DNA of 64,000 nt from Rhodococcus sp. (in: high G+C Gram-positive bacteria) (GCF_023264675.1 NZ_JAHFVG010000013.1:1-64000), one strand, 5' to 3'. Shown: positions 17,975 to 26,797, numbered from the stretch's first letter. A program made the numbers and translations. Notes: a model not told the origin generated them from the letters alone.

Positions 17975-18439
17975 TCACAGAAACAGGTGGTACGAACTTG
18001 CCACCACACACAGCCTGATGGTTCGACCCAGCACTCCGATCACGAAGAACTTCAGCATGCCGAAATTCGCCGTGCCTGCCATGACGGCGATGATGCCGAA
18101 CGGCGGGATTCCACCGATTGCCGATATCAGCAGAATCACCGATGCTGCGCGCGGGTGCCTGATGCAGCTTTCCTTGAATTTCTCGAGCCACTTCGCCCCG
18201 CGGCGGGGTTTGTCGCTGGTGCGCTCGCGCAGCCGAGGGAGCGCGATGGTTCCACGACCCATTCCGTAGTAGGCAACCTTTCCTGCGGTGTTGGCCAGGG
18301 CGGCAGCCACCGCGCTCGCGTACCAGGTGGCACCGCTTCCGGCAGCCTGAATGCCCGCAAGGTACAACTCGATGCTCACGAACGGAAGCAAACCCGACAG
18401 CAGACCGATGCCGAGCGTGCCGGCCAGGCTCGAGATCAT
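17975..18439 (-). CDS. Small integral membrane protein, DedA/VTT-like
   Basis: The 154-residue protein has about four hydrophobic segments ('SLAGTLGIGLLSGLLPFVSI', 'ATWYASAVAAALANTAGKVA', 'AASVILLISAIGGIPPFGII', 'MLKFFVIGVLGRTIRLCVV'). The 'GxxPxxSxE' entry and 'ggiPpfgiIavmAGtanfg' resemble small VTT/DedA-type or undecaprenyl-phosphate carrier-like proteins, but the match is only partial. ATG 18439 overlaps the stop of the CDP-alcohol phosphatidyltransferase gene by four bases, which points to a role in membrane lipid handling. Confidence 0.65.
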   Translation of the reverse strand: MISSLAGTLGIGLLSGLLPFVSIELYLAGIQAAGSGATWYASAVAAALANTAGKVAYYGMGRGTIALPRLRERTSDKPRRGAKWLEKFKESCIRHPRAASVILLISAIGGIPPFGIIAVMAGTANFGMLKFFVIGVLGRTIRLCVVASSYHLFL

Positions 18440-19113
18440 GCCGCGACCGATCGCAGCGCTGCCGGATGCGAGTCGACGACTGCGCAACCTGTCAGCGCCC
18501 GCGGTACCGAGATGTGACTCATCCGCACAAGCGACGCCAGCTTCAGAAGGAGATACAGGGATGCGACGAGAGAGACCACCACGACGTCCTCGGTCGCCAA
18601 CCACAGCAGGACGACGGCACTCGTGTTGAGCCCCTTGGCAACCGGGGACCAGTTCGCGAGGTAGAGACGCCGATCGACGAGCCCGAAGTAGTTGGCACTC
18701 AGCAGTGACCACCGCAAGAACGCGGTTCCGAGATACGCATCCACGAAACCGAACTGGAGCAAGAATATGGCCGCCGGCAGCGCCGCATTCGGGTGATCGG
18801 AGACGTAGATACCAAGAATTGCAATCACCGACAGCCGGTCTCCGAGTATATCGAGCATCGCGCCGGTCCTGCTTTCCCGATGCAACCAGCGCGCAACGGC
18901 TCCGTCGGCCATGTCTCCGACCCAGTACACCGCCAGCGCGATCGCAAGTAGAACCGACGGGTCGTCGGCTTGGACCGCAAGTGCTGCCAGCACCAGGACT
19001 CCCACGACGCGAACCCCGGTAATGGCATTGGGCACTGTTGCAAGCACGTCACCGAAGAAGGTCGTGCACCCGATGTGTCCACATTCTGTGCTGGTCGAAG
19101 CGTTCATCCGCAC
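18436..19113 (-). CDS. CDP-alcohol phosphatidyltransferase family protein
   Basis: The protein has 225 residues with about six membrane helices. The full catalytic signature DxxDGxxARx8GxxxDxxxD is present in 'GDMADGAVARWLHRESRTGA' followed by MLDILGD. The family transfers a phosphatidyl group from CDP-diacylglycerol to an alcohol (glycerol phosphate, inositol phosphate, serine). Which alcohol is used cannot be told. The annotated start ATG 19113 is only five bases from the start of the divergent regulator, so a GTG about 30 codons in, before 'ATVPNAITGVR', is a possible alternative. Confidence 0.85.
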   Translation of the reverse strand: MRMNASTSTECGHIGCTTFFGDVLATVPNAITGVRVVGVLVLAALAVQADDPSVLLAIALAVYWVGDMADGAVARWLHRESRTGAMLDILGDRLSVIAILGIYVSDHPNAALPAAIFLLQFGFVDAYLGTAFLRWSLLSANYFGLVDRRLYLANWSPVAKGLNTSAVVLLWLATEDVVVVSLVASLYLLLKLASLVRMSHISVPRALTGCAVVDSHPAALRSVAA

Positions 19114-19118
19114 CCCTT

Positions 19119-20336
19119 GTGGTGGAGATCGAGTTCGAATTGACAGGCGAAGTGTTGAGTTCGATACTCATCGGTAGGCAATACCGAACAGTATCGACCG
19201 TAGCACTCGCGACACGTGTTGTCCGTTTCGTCGAGGAAACTGCGGGTCCATTCATCCCGACTGCCGATCGGAGTACCCGAATGCTGATAGTCGAGAAACT
19301 GTCCGATGCATCACCGAGAACCGAAGTCTCCAACTCGCTTGCCGTCGACACCTGCTTGGCCCTCGACGTCAGGACCCTCGACCCTCGCTCGCAGACTCTC
19401 ACCGCGCTCGCGGACCTACCCGACTGGGCAACGGATCTGCGGGCGCGTGCGGATCGACTACTGCCGGGCTGGCCGAATCTTCTGATCGACAGCATCTTCC
19501 GGACAAGTTACGGTTCAGATTTCACCATCTTCGACGCCAATGAGAATGCGCACGTCGTCGACGACATGACGGCTGCATATCAGCGAATCAACGGCGAAGC
19601 GGCGGATCAGGCCCGCTTGACCGAGCGATGCGCCGAAGTACTGATCATCGCTCGCAGAATTGTGCCCGCGGCGGCTTACTCGAGCATCGCACCGGTTCGG
19701 ACTGCCGACAGATACCGACGGAATTCTGCGTCCGAGCATCTCGCCACGTTGTTGTTGGACAAACCGATTCGAGCGCTCGCCTCCATTTCGCCTCGGATCT
19801 TTCACGACCCGGACAACGACCGGCTCGTGTTGGCCGATCACGGTCAGGGGATCGACGTCGTGGACGCAACCGATCTGTCGACGGTCACCGTGATACCGAG
19901 CCGTTTCGTCGGGCACGGACTATCGATCACACGTGCCGAGGACCGGCTCGGTATCGTCGTTCCTCCGCCACACCATCCGCTCGATGTCGCGAGCGATGTC
20001 ACACGAATCGAAGCAGGCGTCCGAGCACTCGGCAACGAGCACGGGCTTCGAATCGTCATGCTCTGCCTGCGCAAACCACACACCACGTCCGAACTCGGTT
20101 CATTGATGCACCTCACGCCTGCGCCGGTCTCCCGACAGCTCAAACGGTTGGAATGCGCAGGACTGATCACAGCCAGACGACGCGGTCGGTACGTCGACTA
20201 CCTGACTACGATCGAGGGATGCGACCTGTTGGGACGAAACATTTCCCGACTGCCCGAACAGGTCAACCGCGCAACTGCCGACGAAGCATTGCGGCGTCAC
20301 TCTTCGCGGGCATCTCCGTCCCCCACCGCAGACTGA
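19119..20336 (+). CDS. ArsR-type helix-turn-helix transcriptional regulator with large N-terminal domain
   Basis: The 405-residue protein has a long N-terminal region opening 'VEIEFELTGEVLSSILIGRQ', typical of actinobacterial DUF5937-like regulators. A C-terminal winged helix (about 300-370) reads 'LGNEHGLRIVMLCLRKPHTT', 'SELGSLMHLTPAPVSRQLKR', 'LECAGLITARRRGRYVDYLT'. No metal site is visible. Starts GTG 19119 or 19122 both fit, with no ribosome binding site upstream. It is divergent from the phosphatidyltransferase gene and may control that pair or the accessory genes downstream. Confidence 0.72.
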   Translation: MVEIEFELTGEVLSSILIGRQYRTVSTVALATRVVRFVEETAGPFIPTADRSTRMLIVEKLSDASPRTEVSNSLAVDTCLALDVRTLDPRSQTLTALADLPDWATDLRARADRLLPGWPNLLIDSIFRTSYGSDFTIFDANENAHVVDDMTAAYQRINGEAADQARLTERCAEVLIIARRIVPAAAYSSIAPVRTADRYRRNSASEHLATLLLDKPIRALASISPRIFHDPDNDRLVLADHGQGIDVVDATDLSTVTVIPSRFVGHGLSITRAEDRLGIVVPPPHHPLDVASDVTRIEAGVRALGNEHGLRIVMLCLRKPHTTSELGSLMHLTPAPVSRQLKRLECAGLITARRRGRYVDYLTTIEGCDLLGRNISRLPEQVNRATADEALRRHSSRASPSPTAD

Positions 20337-20377
20337 TCACCGCCGCGAACTGATCACTCGCCGTGACCGATGATGCG

Positions 20378-21016
20378 TCACACGTCCGTCATCACACGGG
20401 AAAGCACCACGCCCATCAGGTCGTTCGGCACATTGGACTGATCGGCCAGATATTCGATTGCAAATCCGTTGGACAGTGCAAGTACCGTGACTGCCATGGA
20501 TCTGGCGTCGAGCGAGCCACGCTCCTTCTCGTCCAGGACCTCGGTAATCGCCTGCGCAACAACGTCGATGAATTGATTGCGGTAGTGCACGAAACGTTCA
20601 CCGACGGCAGGGTCGCGCACCGCCCGCATCCAGAATTCCAAGAAGAGAAGTTGCCAATCACGATCGGACTCGAGTGCCCGCGTCAATCGGTCTCCGAGTA
20701 CCTGGGCGGGATTCGACCCTGCAGGCCTATCGCGTAAGGCATCTTTCGCGACGTCGACACGCGCAAGAATCGACTCGTCCATCAGAGCCATGAAGAGCTC
20801 TTCCTTGGTCGAGAAGTTGGAATAGACAGCCCCTTTGGTAAATCCGGCGAATGCAGCAACCTGATCGAGCGAGGCGTTGACGAACCCCAGTTCGGCGAAC
20901 ACCGAGCGCGCCGAGTCCAGAATGCGGCGGCGCACATCGGCGCGACGAGGACGCGGTGTCGGTTCCACCGGCGCCGCCTTCGACATTCTTCCCCGTCCGA
21001 CGGGTGACGATTTCAT
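20378..21016 (-). CDS. TetR-family transcriptional regulator
   Basis: The protein has 212 residues. The TetR DNA-binding domain (about 25-72) is 'RRILDSARSVFAELGFVNAS', 'LDQVAAFAGFTKGAVYSNFS', 'TKEELFMALMD'. The rest is an all-helical ligand-binding domain. ATG 21016 is supported by GGGAGG nine to ten bases upstream. It is divergent from a membrane exporter-like gene, and a perfect 20-bp palindrome lies between them, so it very probably represses that gene and itself. Confidence 0.92.
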   Translation of the reverse strand: MKSSPVGRGRMSKAAPVEPTPRPRRADVRRRILDSARSVFAELGFVNASLDQVAAFAGFTKGAVYSNFSTKEELFMALMDESILARVDVAKDALRDRPAGSNPAQVLGDRLTRALESDRDWQLLFLEFWMRAVRDPAVGERFVHYRNQFIDVVAQAITEVLDEKERGSLDARSMAVTVLALSNGFAIEYLADQSNVPNDLMGVVLSRVMTDV

Positions 21017-21065
21017 GGACTACCTCCCGGTTGCCTGGATCACACTGTACGATACCACCTAGGAT

Positions 21066-21085
21066 TCGATACCAGTCGGTATCGA
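21066..21085. promoter_or_regulatory. TetR operator candidate
   Basis: TCGATACC-AGTC-GGTATCGA is a perfect 20-bp palindrome between the tetR start (21016) and the exporter start (21177). A second half-site-like ACGATACCACC lies just to its left, near 21050. This is the usual size and place for a TetR dimer site. Confidence 0.75.
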
Positions 21086-21176
21086 GATTCCGAGTCACTA
21101 CATCTCACTCCGGCACCAGACCGGACAACCATCCTCCGCGTTACCCGTCGCCCACTCGACCGAGCAGGAGAACGCC

Positions 21177-22214
21177 ATGACAACCACCGAGACCACCGAA
21201 CTGCACGAACCGACCGCAGGTGCTGCACCGAAGCTGCCGACCTGGGCATTTTGCCTGGCCGTTCTGGTCATACAACTGGGATTCGTGTTGTCGTTCGTCG
21301 GCGCATTTCATTCACCGACCCCCCACGAGATCTCGCTACGGGTAGTCGCCCCAGAACCGGTAGCGCAGTCCATCACCGACGGTTTCAGCAACGCTCCACA
21401 CCGACCGGTCGACGCCGTCGTGGCAAGCACCGAAGCGGACGCCATGGACGACCTCAGATCGGGCAGGACGTCCGGGGTCTACATCGTCGACCCCGCCGGA
21501 ACCACCGATACGCTCGCCATCGCCTCCGCGGGCGGCACGTCGGTCGCAACGGCACTCGAAAAGATCGTCGACCGGGCGGCAGCGTCGAACAATCGCACCA
21601 TCGTCGTCGACGACGAGGTTCCACTCCAGGCCGGTGACGCCAACGGCCTCACCGGCTTCTACCTCGTGGTCGGATGGATCATCGGTGGATACCTACTCGC
21701 GGCCGTACTGGGCATCACGAGCGGAGCGAAACCGTCGACGCTGCGCGGCATGTCCGTTCGACTCGGAGTCTTCCTGCCCTACGCCGTTCTCTCCGGGCTC
21801 GGAGGTGCACTCGTCGTCGGACCTCTCCTGGGCGCTGTCGAAATCGACACCGCCGCACTCACCCTGGCCGGAACCCTCATCGTGCTGGCATCGGCGTATA
21901 CGACAGTCGCTTTGCAGAGCTTGTTCGGAATCGTCGGTATCGCGATCACCATCGTCGTCTTCGTCGTCCTCGGGAACCCCAGTGCAGGAGGGGCCTATCA
22001 GCCCGGCCTGTTGCCTCCCTTCTGGAGCGCCCTGAGCACTGGCGTCCCCAACGGTGCAGGCACCGACCTGGTCCGGCGTATGGTCTATTTCGACTTCGCC
22101 GGAGTCGGACCCAGCATCGCTGTTCTCCTCACGTGGGTCGTCATCGCTGTCGCCGTCGCGTTCACCGTCACGGCACTGCGCACCCGACGTATCGATCACA
22201 CCACCACCCGATGA
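21177..22214 (+). CDS. YhgE/Pip- or ABC-2-like membrane protein
   Basis: The protein has 345 residues. One N-terminal membrane helix ('WAFCLAVLVIQLGFVLSFVG') is followed by an extracytoplasmic domain of about 130 residues and then five to six helices packed at the C-terminus. This plan is shared with YhgE/Pip and DUF3533 proteins and ABC-2 permeases, often involved in export or phage and surface interactions. No ATPase gene is nearby, so any ABC role would need a partner elsewhere. ATG 21177 follows GAGCAGGAGAAC. It is regulated in all likelihood by the divergent TetR protein. Confidence 0.72.
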   Translation: MTTTETTELHEPTAGAAPKLPTWAFCLAVLVIQLGFVLSFVGAFHSPTPHEISLRVVAPEPVAQSITDGFSNAPHRPVDAVVASTEADAMDDLRSGRTSGVYIVDPAGTTDTLAIASAGGTSVATALEKIVDRAAASNNRTIVVDDEVPLQAGDANGLTGFYLVVGWIIGGYLLAAVLGITSGAKPSTLRGMSVRLGVFLPYAVLSGLGGALVVGPLLGAVEIDTAALTLAGTLIVLASAYTTVALQSLFGIVGIAITIVVFVVLGNPSAGGAYQPGLLPPFWSALSTGVPNGAGTDLVRRMVYFDFAGVGPSIAVLLTWVVIAVAVAFTVTALRTRRIDHTTTR

Positions 22215-22222
22215 CCACCGTG

Positions 22223-22252
22223 TTACCGATTGCGGCCTGCCGCAATCGGTAA
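22223..22252 (+). terminator. Terminator hairpin after the exporter gene
   Basis: TTACCGATTGCGGC (22223-22236) and GCCGCAATCGGTAA (22239-22252) form a 13- to 14-bp perfect stem with a tiny loop, starting nine bases after the exporter stop codon. It separates the TetR-exporter pair from the acyl cluster that follows. There is no strong T-run. Confidence 0.7.
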
Positions 22253-22284
22253 ACTCCCCGCTTCCCCTTGCTCTCTCGGCACAC

Positions 22285-22290
22285 TAAATT
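22285..22290 (+). promoter_or_regulatory. -10 box for a leaderless transcript of the acyl cluster
   Basis: TAAATT (or CTAAAT one base earlier) ends about seven bases before ATG 22298. No ribosome binding site is seen between them. This spacing would place the transcription start on the start codon, a layout common in actinobacteria. A -35 box is not clear. Confidence 0.4.
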
Positions 22291-22297
22291 TCGATGC

Positions 22298-23278
22298 ATG
22301 GACATCGCCGAGAGACACAGAACGCAAGCGATACAACATGATTCGAGGGCACTCGGCACTACGAAGGTCGCCCACGTGTTCATGTTTCCGGGACAGGGCA
22401 GCCAGACGCCCGACCTGGAGTCGAAGGTTCGAGCCTGGGCGCCCGATCTGGCTCGCCACGCCGTCGACGCACTGGGCGACGACGTGTTTCGATCGGTCGA
22501 CACTCGACTGTTGCAACCAGCGATCTACTGTGCAGGCATCGCGGGCTGGAGACGGTCGAAGAAGGCAGACGTCGGTGACCCCGCCGCCATCGTCGGTCAT
22601 TCTCTGGGCGAACTCGCCGCTCTGGCCGCGGCCGGTGTGATCTCCCATGCAGACGGACTCGATCTCGTGATCACCAGGGGCCAGCTCATGTGGGATGCTG
22701 CGCAACGTCTTCCGGGCGGCGGCATGATGGCCATCCTCGGTTGTGACGGCGAGCAAGTGTATGCACTTGCCCGCCGGCTCGGCCTCACAGTGGCGACGGA
22801 CAACGCACCGGGCGAAGTGGTGCTCGCGGGGAGGTCGGACACTCTGAACGAGGCCGCGAATCAACTCGCGGATTCTGGAGCCAAAGCCGTCGTCTTGCCG
22901 ATCGAGGGCGCATTCCACTCGCCCGAAATGGACATCGTGAGAGCCGAATTCGAAGATGCCGTTCGATCGGTCCCGTGGTCGAGCCCATCGTGTCCTGTCT
23001 ACTCCTCCCATACCGGATTCGAATTCGACGACATCGCCACCGGTTTGGGCGCCAGCCTCGTCGGTTCCGTCCAGTGGCGGACAACCCTGCTCCGACTGCA
23101 GTCGTCGGGGTTCCACAGCTTCGTGGACTGCGGCCCGGGACACGTCCTCGCAAAACTCGTACGTCGGACGTTGGGCAGGAACGCTATCGCTCTGGACGAT
23201 CTGAACGACGACGAACTGACCGACACCGAACCCGGCGCGTCGACGAGAACTCCTCGGAAGGTAGGTGCATCCTCATGA
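22298..23278 (+). CDS. Discrete acyltransferase (malonyl-CoA:ACP type)
   Basis: The 326-residue FabD-like enzyme should load an extender unit onto an acyl carrier protein. The nucleophile lies in 'GHSLGE' (Ser102), the substrate-carboxylate arginine in 'ITRGQ' (Arg127), the active-site histidine in 'GAFHSPEM' (His207), and the oxyanion loop in 'PGQGSQ' (31-36). Arg127 favours a dicarboxylic unit such as malonyl. The N-terminus of about 25 residues before 'HVFMFPGQGSQ' is unusual. The stop overlaps the next gene by four bases. It is the first gene of a tightly packed cluster with an AMP ligase, two ACPs and a ketosynthase. Confidence 0.88.
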   Translation: MDIAERHRTQAIQHDSRALGTTKVAHVFMFPGQGSQTPDLESKVRAWAPDLARHAVDALGDDVFRSVDTRLLQPAIYCAGIAGWRRSKKADVGDPAAIVGHSLGELAALAAAGVISHADGLDLVITRGQLMWDAAQRLPGGGMMAILGCDGEQVYALARRLGLTVATDNAPGEVVLAGRSDTLNEAANQLADSGAKAVVLPIEGAFHSPEMDIVRAEFEDAVRSVPWSSPSCPVYSSHTGFEFDDIATGLGASLVGSVQWRTTLLRLQSSGFHSFVDCGPGHVLAKLVRRTLGRNAIALDDLNDDELTDTEPGASTRTPRKVGASS

Positions 23279-24915
23279 CCTTGTGGAATGCGTTGGTCGA
23301 ACCGGCAGATCCCGATGCGTGGCTCGAGACCTGGGAAAACGGAACCTTCGAGCGTCGAACGTGGATGGAGACGATCAGAACGGCGGAAGGTATCGCCGCC
23401 GAACTGATACGACGGGGTGTACAGCCGGGAGACCGGATCGGCAGCGTCCTCGACAACAGCTATCTCTCGGCGGCGTTCGTTCTCGGAACATGGTGGTCCG
23501 GCGGAGTTCTTCTGTCCTTCCCCACTCCGTCCCGAGGCACCTCGCCCGAGGCCTACGTGCACCAGCTGACGACCCTTGCTACGTCCGCGGAAGCGTCGCT
23601 ACTCGTCGTATCCGACGAATTCGCACTCCCCCTCGCCGAAGTCGTCGACGCCACCCCCGGCAACCACACTTCGGTCGTCGGCTTCGGTGATCTCGACACC
23701 GAGGGAACGTGCACGCCACGTTTCGCGGACTCGGACGACGTCGTATTCGTTCAATATTCGTCGGGCAGCACGAGTGCGCCCAAAGGATGCATGCTGACAC
23801 CGCGTGCAATCGAGGCGCAACTGGACCTCATCGGTGATCGAATCGGCCCCGACGAACTGGGTGAAGTCCAGTACAGCTGGTTGCCTCTTTCTCACGATAT
23901 GGGTCTGTTCGGCGGTTTCCTGTGGCCGTGGGTGACCGGCATGTCGCTGACGATGAGCACTCCCACTCGCTTTCTCCGTGCCCCGTACACCTGGTTGGAG
24001 GAATGCGCCGACCGAGGAGCGACCTACACCGTCGGACCGAATTTCGGCCTCTCGATTGCACTTCGCGCGGTACGGCGTCGCGGACTCACCGCACGGCTCG
24101 CCCTCCGACACTGGATCGTAGGCTCCGACGTGGTCGAGCACAGGTTGCTGGCAGAAGCACTGGAGCTTCTCGGTCCGATGGGTCTGCCGGACACGGTGTT
24201 CCGACCTGCCTACGGAATGGCCGAGGCGACCCTCGCGGTGGCGATGTCGCACCCCGGAACCACTCCGTCGAGTATCGAGGTTTCACTGGACGGGCTGTAC
24301 GACGGAGAAGTTCGCGCTCCGAGCGGCGATGAGATTTCGACTCGAATCATCGGCTGTGGTCCTCCCATGGCCGGAACGAGCGTCACTGTCGACGGTGACG
24401 GCCCGATCGGTGAGATCCTCGTGACCTCACCGAGCTTGGCGATCGGGTACCTCGGAAACCCTGAACGAACCGCGCGAGCATTCCCCGAACCAGGAGTACT
24501 TCGCACGGGCGACCTCGGGTTCGTCCACGATGGCGAGTTGTACGTCGTCGGCCGAGAGGACGACATGGTCACCGTCGGCGGACGCAATATCTACACCAGT
24601 CTCGTCGAAAAGAGCCTCGGCGAAGACCCGCGGCTGCGATCGGGCAGTTGCGCCGTCGTCGACGTCCGCCGTGACGACGGGAGCAGTCTCGTCATCATCG
24701 CCGAACCGGCGTCGACGGACATCGACTTCGACGCGACCGCGCGGGAACTCAGGCAACGAGCCTCGCGCGAATCCGGACTGTCGATCAGCGAGTGCATATT
24801 CGTTCCGCGCGGCTCACTTCCGAAGAGTCCGAGCGGGAAGATTCAGCGATTCAAATGCCGGAGCGTCGCATCCGGCGACGACTCCTCGACTATCACCCGA
24901 GTGAAGGTGGGCTGA
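23275..24915 (+). CDS. Fatty acyl-AMP ligase-like enzyme
   Basis: The 546-residue adenylate-forming enzyme has the AMP-binding P-loop 'QYSSGSTSAPKG', 'WLPLSHDMGLFGG', 'FRPAYGMAEATLAV' and 'LRTGDLGF', followed by the hinge 'VVGREDDMVTVGGRNIY' and the C-terminal lysine in 'LPKSPSGKIQRFK'. The YGMAEATLAV signature and HDMGL resemble fatty acyl-AMP ligases, which transfer the adenylate to an acyl carrier protein rather than to CoA. The ACP gene follows five bases after the stop, which supports this. ATG 23275 overlaps the acyltransferase stop and has GGAAGG upstream. Confidence 0.85.
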   Translation: MTLWNALVEPADPDAWLETWENGTFERRTWMETIRTAEGIAAELIRRGVQPGDRIGSVLDNSYLSAAFVLGTWWSGGVLLSFPTPSRGTSPEAYVHQLTTLATSAEASLLVVSDEFALPLAEVVDATPGNHTSVVGFGDLDTEGTCTPRFADSDDVVFVQYSSGSTSAPKGCMLTPRAIEAQLDLIGDRIGPDELGEVQYSWLPLSHDMGLFGGFLWPWVTGMSLTMSTPTRFLRAPYTWLEECADRGATYTVGPNFGLSIALRAVRRRGLTARLALRHWIVGSDVVEHRLLAEALELLGPMGLPDTVFRPAYGMAEATLAVAMSHPGTTPSSIEVSLDGLYDGEVRAPSGDEISTRIIGCGPPMAGTSVTVDGDGPIGEILVTSPSLAIGYLGNPERTARAFPEPGVLRTGDLGFVHDGELYVVGREDDMVTVGGRNIYTSLVEKSLGEDPRLRSGSCAVVDVRRDDGSSLVIIAEPASTDIDFDATARELRQRASRESGLSISECIFVPRGSLPKSPSGKIQRFKCRSVASGDDSSTITRVKVG

Positions 24916-24919
24916 CGCC

Positions 24920-25201
24920 ATGACAATTGGACTCGAACGCACAACCGATGCAGCGATATCGGCCGGCACCGCACTATCGGTGTCGAATGCCATCGACGCC
25001 GTAGTCGAGGTACTCGAACAAAAAAATCGTGACACCCACGGTGTCGACGCCGACAGCGTTCTTCTCGACCTCGGCCTCGACAGCCTGGACACTGCAGAAC
25101 TCTTCATGGCACTCGAAGACTGCTCCGGATGCCGGCTGGATCCGGATTCGGCTGCCGATCTTCGATCCGTCCGCGACCTGACTCTTCTACGACCGCTGTG
25201 A
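24920..25201 (+). CDS. Acyl carrier protein 1
   Basis: The protein has 93 residues. The phosphopantetheine serine is Ser55 in 'LGLDSLDTAELFMALED'. An N-terminal extension of about 20 residues precedes the four-helix domain. It starts five bases after the AMP ligase, so it is the probable acceptor of the activated fatty acid. Confidence 0.85.
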   Translation: MTIGLERTTDAAISAGTALSVSNAIDAVVEVLEQKNRDTHGVDADSVLLDLGLDSLDTAELFMALEDCSGCRLDPDSAADLRSVRDLTLLRPL

Positions 25202-25251
25202 TCCTCGCCTACTGACACACATCACCCCGGCAACGAGCAGAAGGGAACGTC

Positions 25252-26478
25252 ATGAACGAACCAACTTCGTACGGCGAGAAAGACACCTACAGCGACGATG
25301 TGGCAATAACGGGAACCGGCTGTGTTACCGCCTACGGTGACGGTGTCGACACCCTGTTCGACGGGTGGAACAGCGGACACGATGCTCTGACCGACGGATG
25401 GGGACAGTGCACGTCGTTCGATCCGGGCAGGTACCTGAGCAGAGCCGAAATGCGGCGGACGGACCGCTTCGCTCAGATGGCGCTCGTGGCAACTCAGGAG
25501 GCAGCCGATCAAGCACGATGGGGCCAGGCTGGACCTTACGAGCCGAATCGCGTCGCGTGTGTCATCGCTACCACGTCGTCCGGCCAGCAGACGGTGGAGT
25601 CCGAGCTGGCCGTACTCGCGGACAAGGGACCACGCGGAGTCGCGGCCGTCCGCGTCATGCTCGCGGGTCCCGACGCCACCGCCGTGCTTATTTCGATGCG
25701 CTTCAACGTCCAAGGCGAGTGCTACGGAATGTCCGGCGCATGCGCCGGTGGTGCGATGGCGGTGGGGGCAGGCGTGCGAATGATCAGAAGCGGATCAGCC
25801 GATGCGGTGATCGTCGGCGGTGCCGATGCCGGAATGTCCGGACTCGTGCAGGCGATGTACAGCAACCTGGGCGCGATCTCGCCCGATGGCCAGTGCAGGC
25901 CGTTCGACCGGCGACGCAACGGCTTCGTACCGGGCGAAGGTGCTGGAATTCTGATCCTCGAGAACGCGCGTCACGCGGCCGACCGGGGTGCAGACATTCT
26001 CGGATATGTGTCGGGCTACGGCTCCTCCAGCGACGCACACCACCTGACCATGCCGAACAAGGCGGGCCAGGTTCGCACCATCACCGACTGCCTCGGCGAT
26101 TCCGATATCGATGCAGCCGAGATCGACTACATCAATGCGCACGGTACGGGGACCAGACTCAACGACGAGATCGAGACCGCAGCCATTGCCGAATCGTTGG
26201 GGAAAGTCGCACTGGACATTCCCATCTCGTCGGTCAAGTCCTCGATCGGCCACCTCCAGGGAGCGGCAGGCGCCGTCGAAGCGATTGCAACGCTTGCTGT
26301 TCTGCGCCGAGGAGTGATTCCGGCGACGGTCGGACTGACCGATCCGGATCCGGATCTGGCGCTGCACTGTCTCCCGATGAGCTCGATCCCCTTGCGGCCC
26401 GGACATACCTCGGCCGTGGGTCTCACCAATTCGTTCGGCCTCGGCGGTCACAACGCGTCGCTGCTGATCCGCAGTTGA
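25252..26478 (+). CDS. Beta-ketoacyl-ACP synthase, KAS II type
   Basis: The 408-residue condensing enzyme has the catalytic triad in place: Cys164 in 'MSGACAGGAMAVG', His297 in 'INAHGTGT' and His334 in 'SVKSSIGHLQGAAGAVE', with Lys329 before it. It is therefore an active synthase and not a chain-length factor. The 'NSFGLGGHNASLLI' C-terminal loop is also intact. It would join the fatty acyl unit to a malonyl-ACP to give a beta-ketoacyl-ACP. GCAGAAGGGAACGTC precedes ATG 25252. It sits between two ACP genes. Confidence 0.92.
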   Translation: MNEPTSYGEKDTYSDDVAITGTGCVTAYGDGVDTLFDGWNSGHDALTDGWGQCTSFDPGRYLSRAEMRRTDRFAQMALVATQEAADQARWGQAGPYEPNRVACVIATTSSGQQTVESELAVLADKGPRGVAAVRVMLAGPDATAVLISMRFNVQGECYGMSGACAGGAMAVGAGVRMIRSGSADAVIVGGADAGMSGLVQAMYSNLGAISPDGQCRPFDRRRNGFVPGEGAGILILENARHAADRGADILGYVSGYGSSSDAHHLTMPNKAGQVRTITDCLGDSDIDAAEIDYINAHGTGTRLNDEIETAAIAESLGKVALDIPISSVKSSIGHLQGAAGAVEAIATLAVLRRGVIPATVGLTDPDPDLALHCLPMSSIPLRPGHTSAVGLTNSFGLGGHNASLLIRS

Positions 26479-26530
26479 TTGCACACCACCACCGACCACA
26501 CACCACCTCCCGACACGAAAGGCTTCCATC

Positions 26531-26797
26531 ATGACCGACACCACCACGAAACTCGACGACACCGACTTCGAAGCCGCACTACTGCAGATGATTTCACGGC
26601 AAGTCGCCGACACCGTCGTCCGCGAGAGCACGGTCAAGGACATCGACCTCGATTCTCTCGACGTCGTCGAACTGGTCCACACGGTCGACGCCGAGTTGGG
26701 TGTCAGAATCTCCGCGTTCGACCTCGTTCATGCCAAGACCGTCGGAGAGATCGTGGACACCGTAGCTGACAAGCGATCGGTCTCGGACGATCGATGA
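26531..26797 (+). CDS. Acyl carrier protein 2
   Basis: The 88-residue ACP has Ser42 in 'DIDLDSLDVVELVHTVDAEL'. It differs clearly from ACP 1 in sequence, so the two probably carry different intermediates, for example starter and extender. Its stop overlaps the MaoC gene start by four bases. The start follows CGAAAGG. Confidence 0.85.
   Translation: MTDTTTKLDDTDFEAALLQMISRQVADTVVRESTVKDIDLDSLDVVELVHTVDAELGVRISAFDLVHAKTVGEIVDTVADKRSVSDDR

Noticed and set aside
25252..26478. Reading the ketosynthase as a chain-length factor
   Set aside because: The active-site cysteine and both histidines are present, so it is a catalytic synthase.
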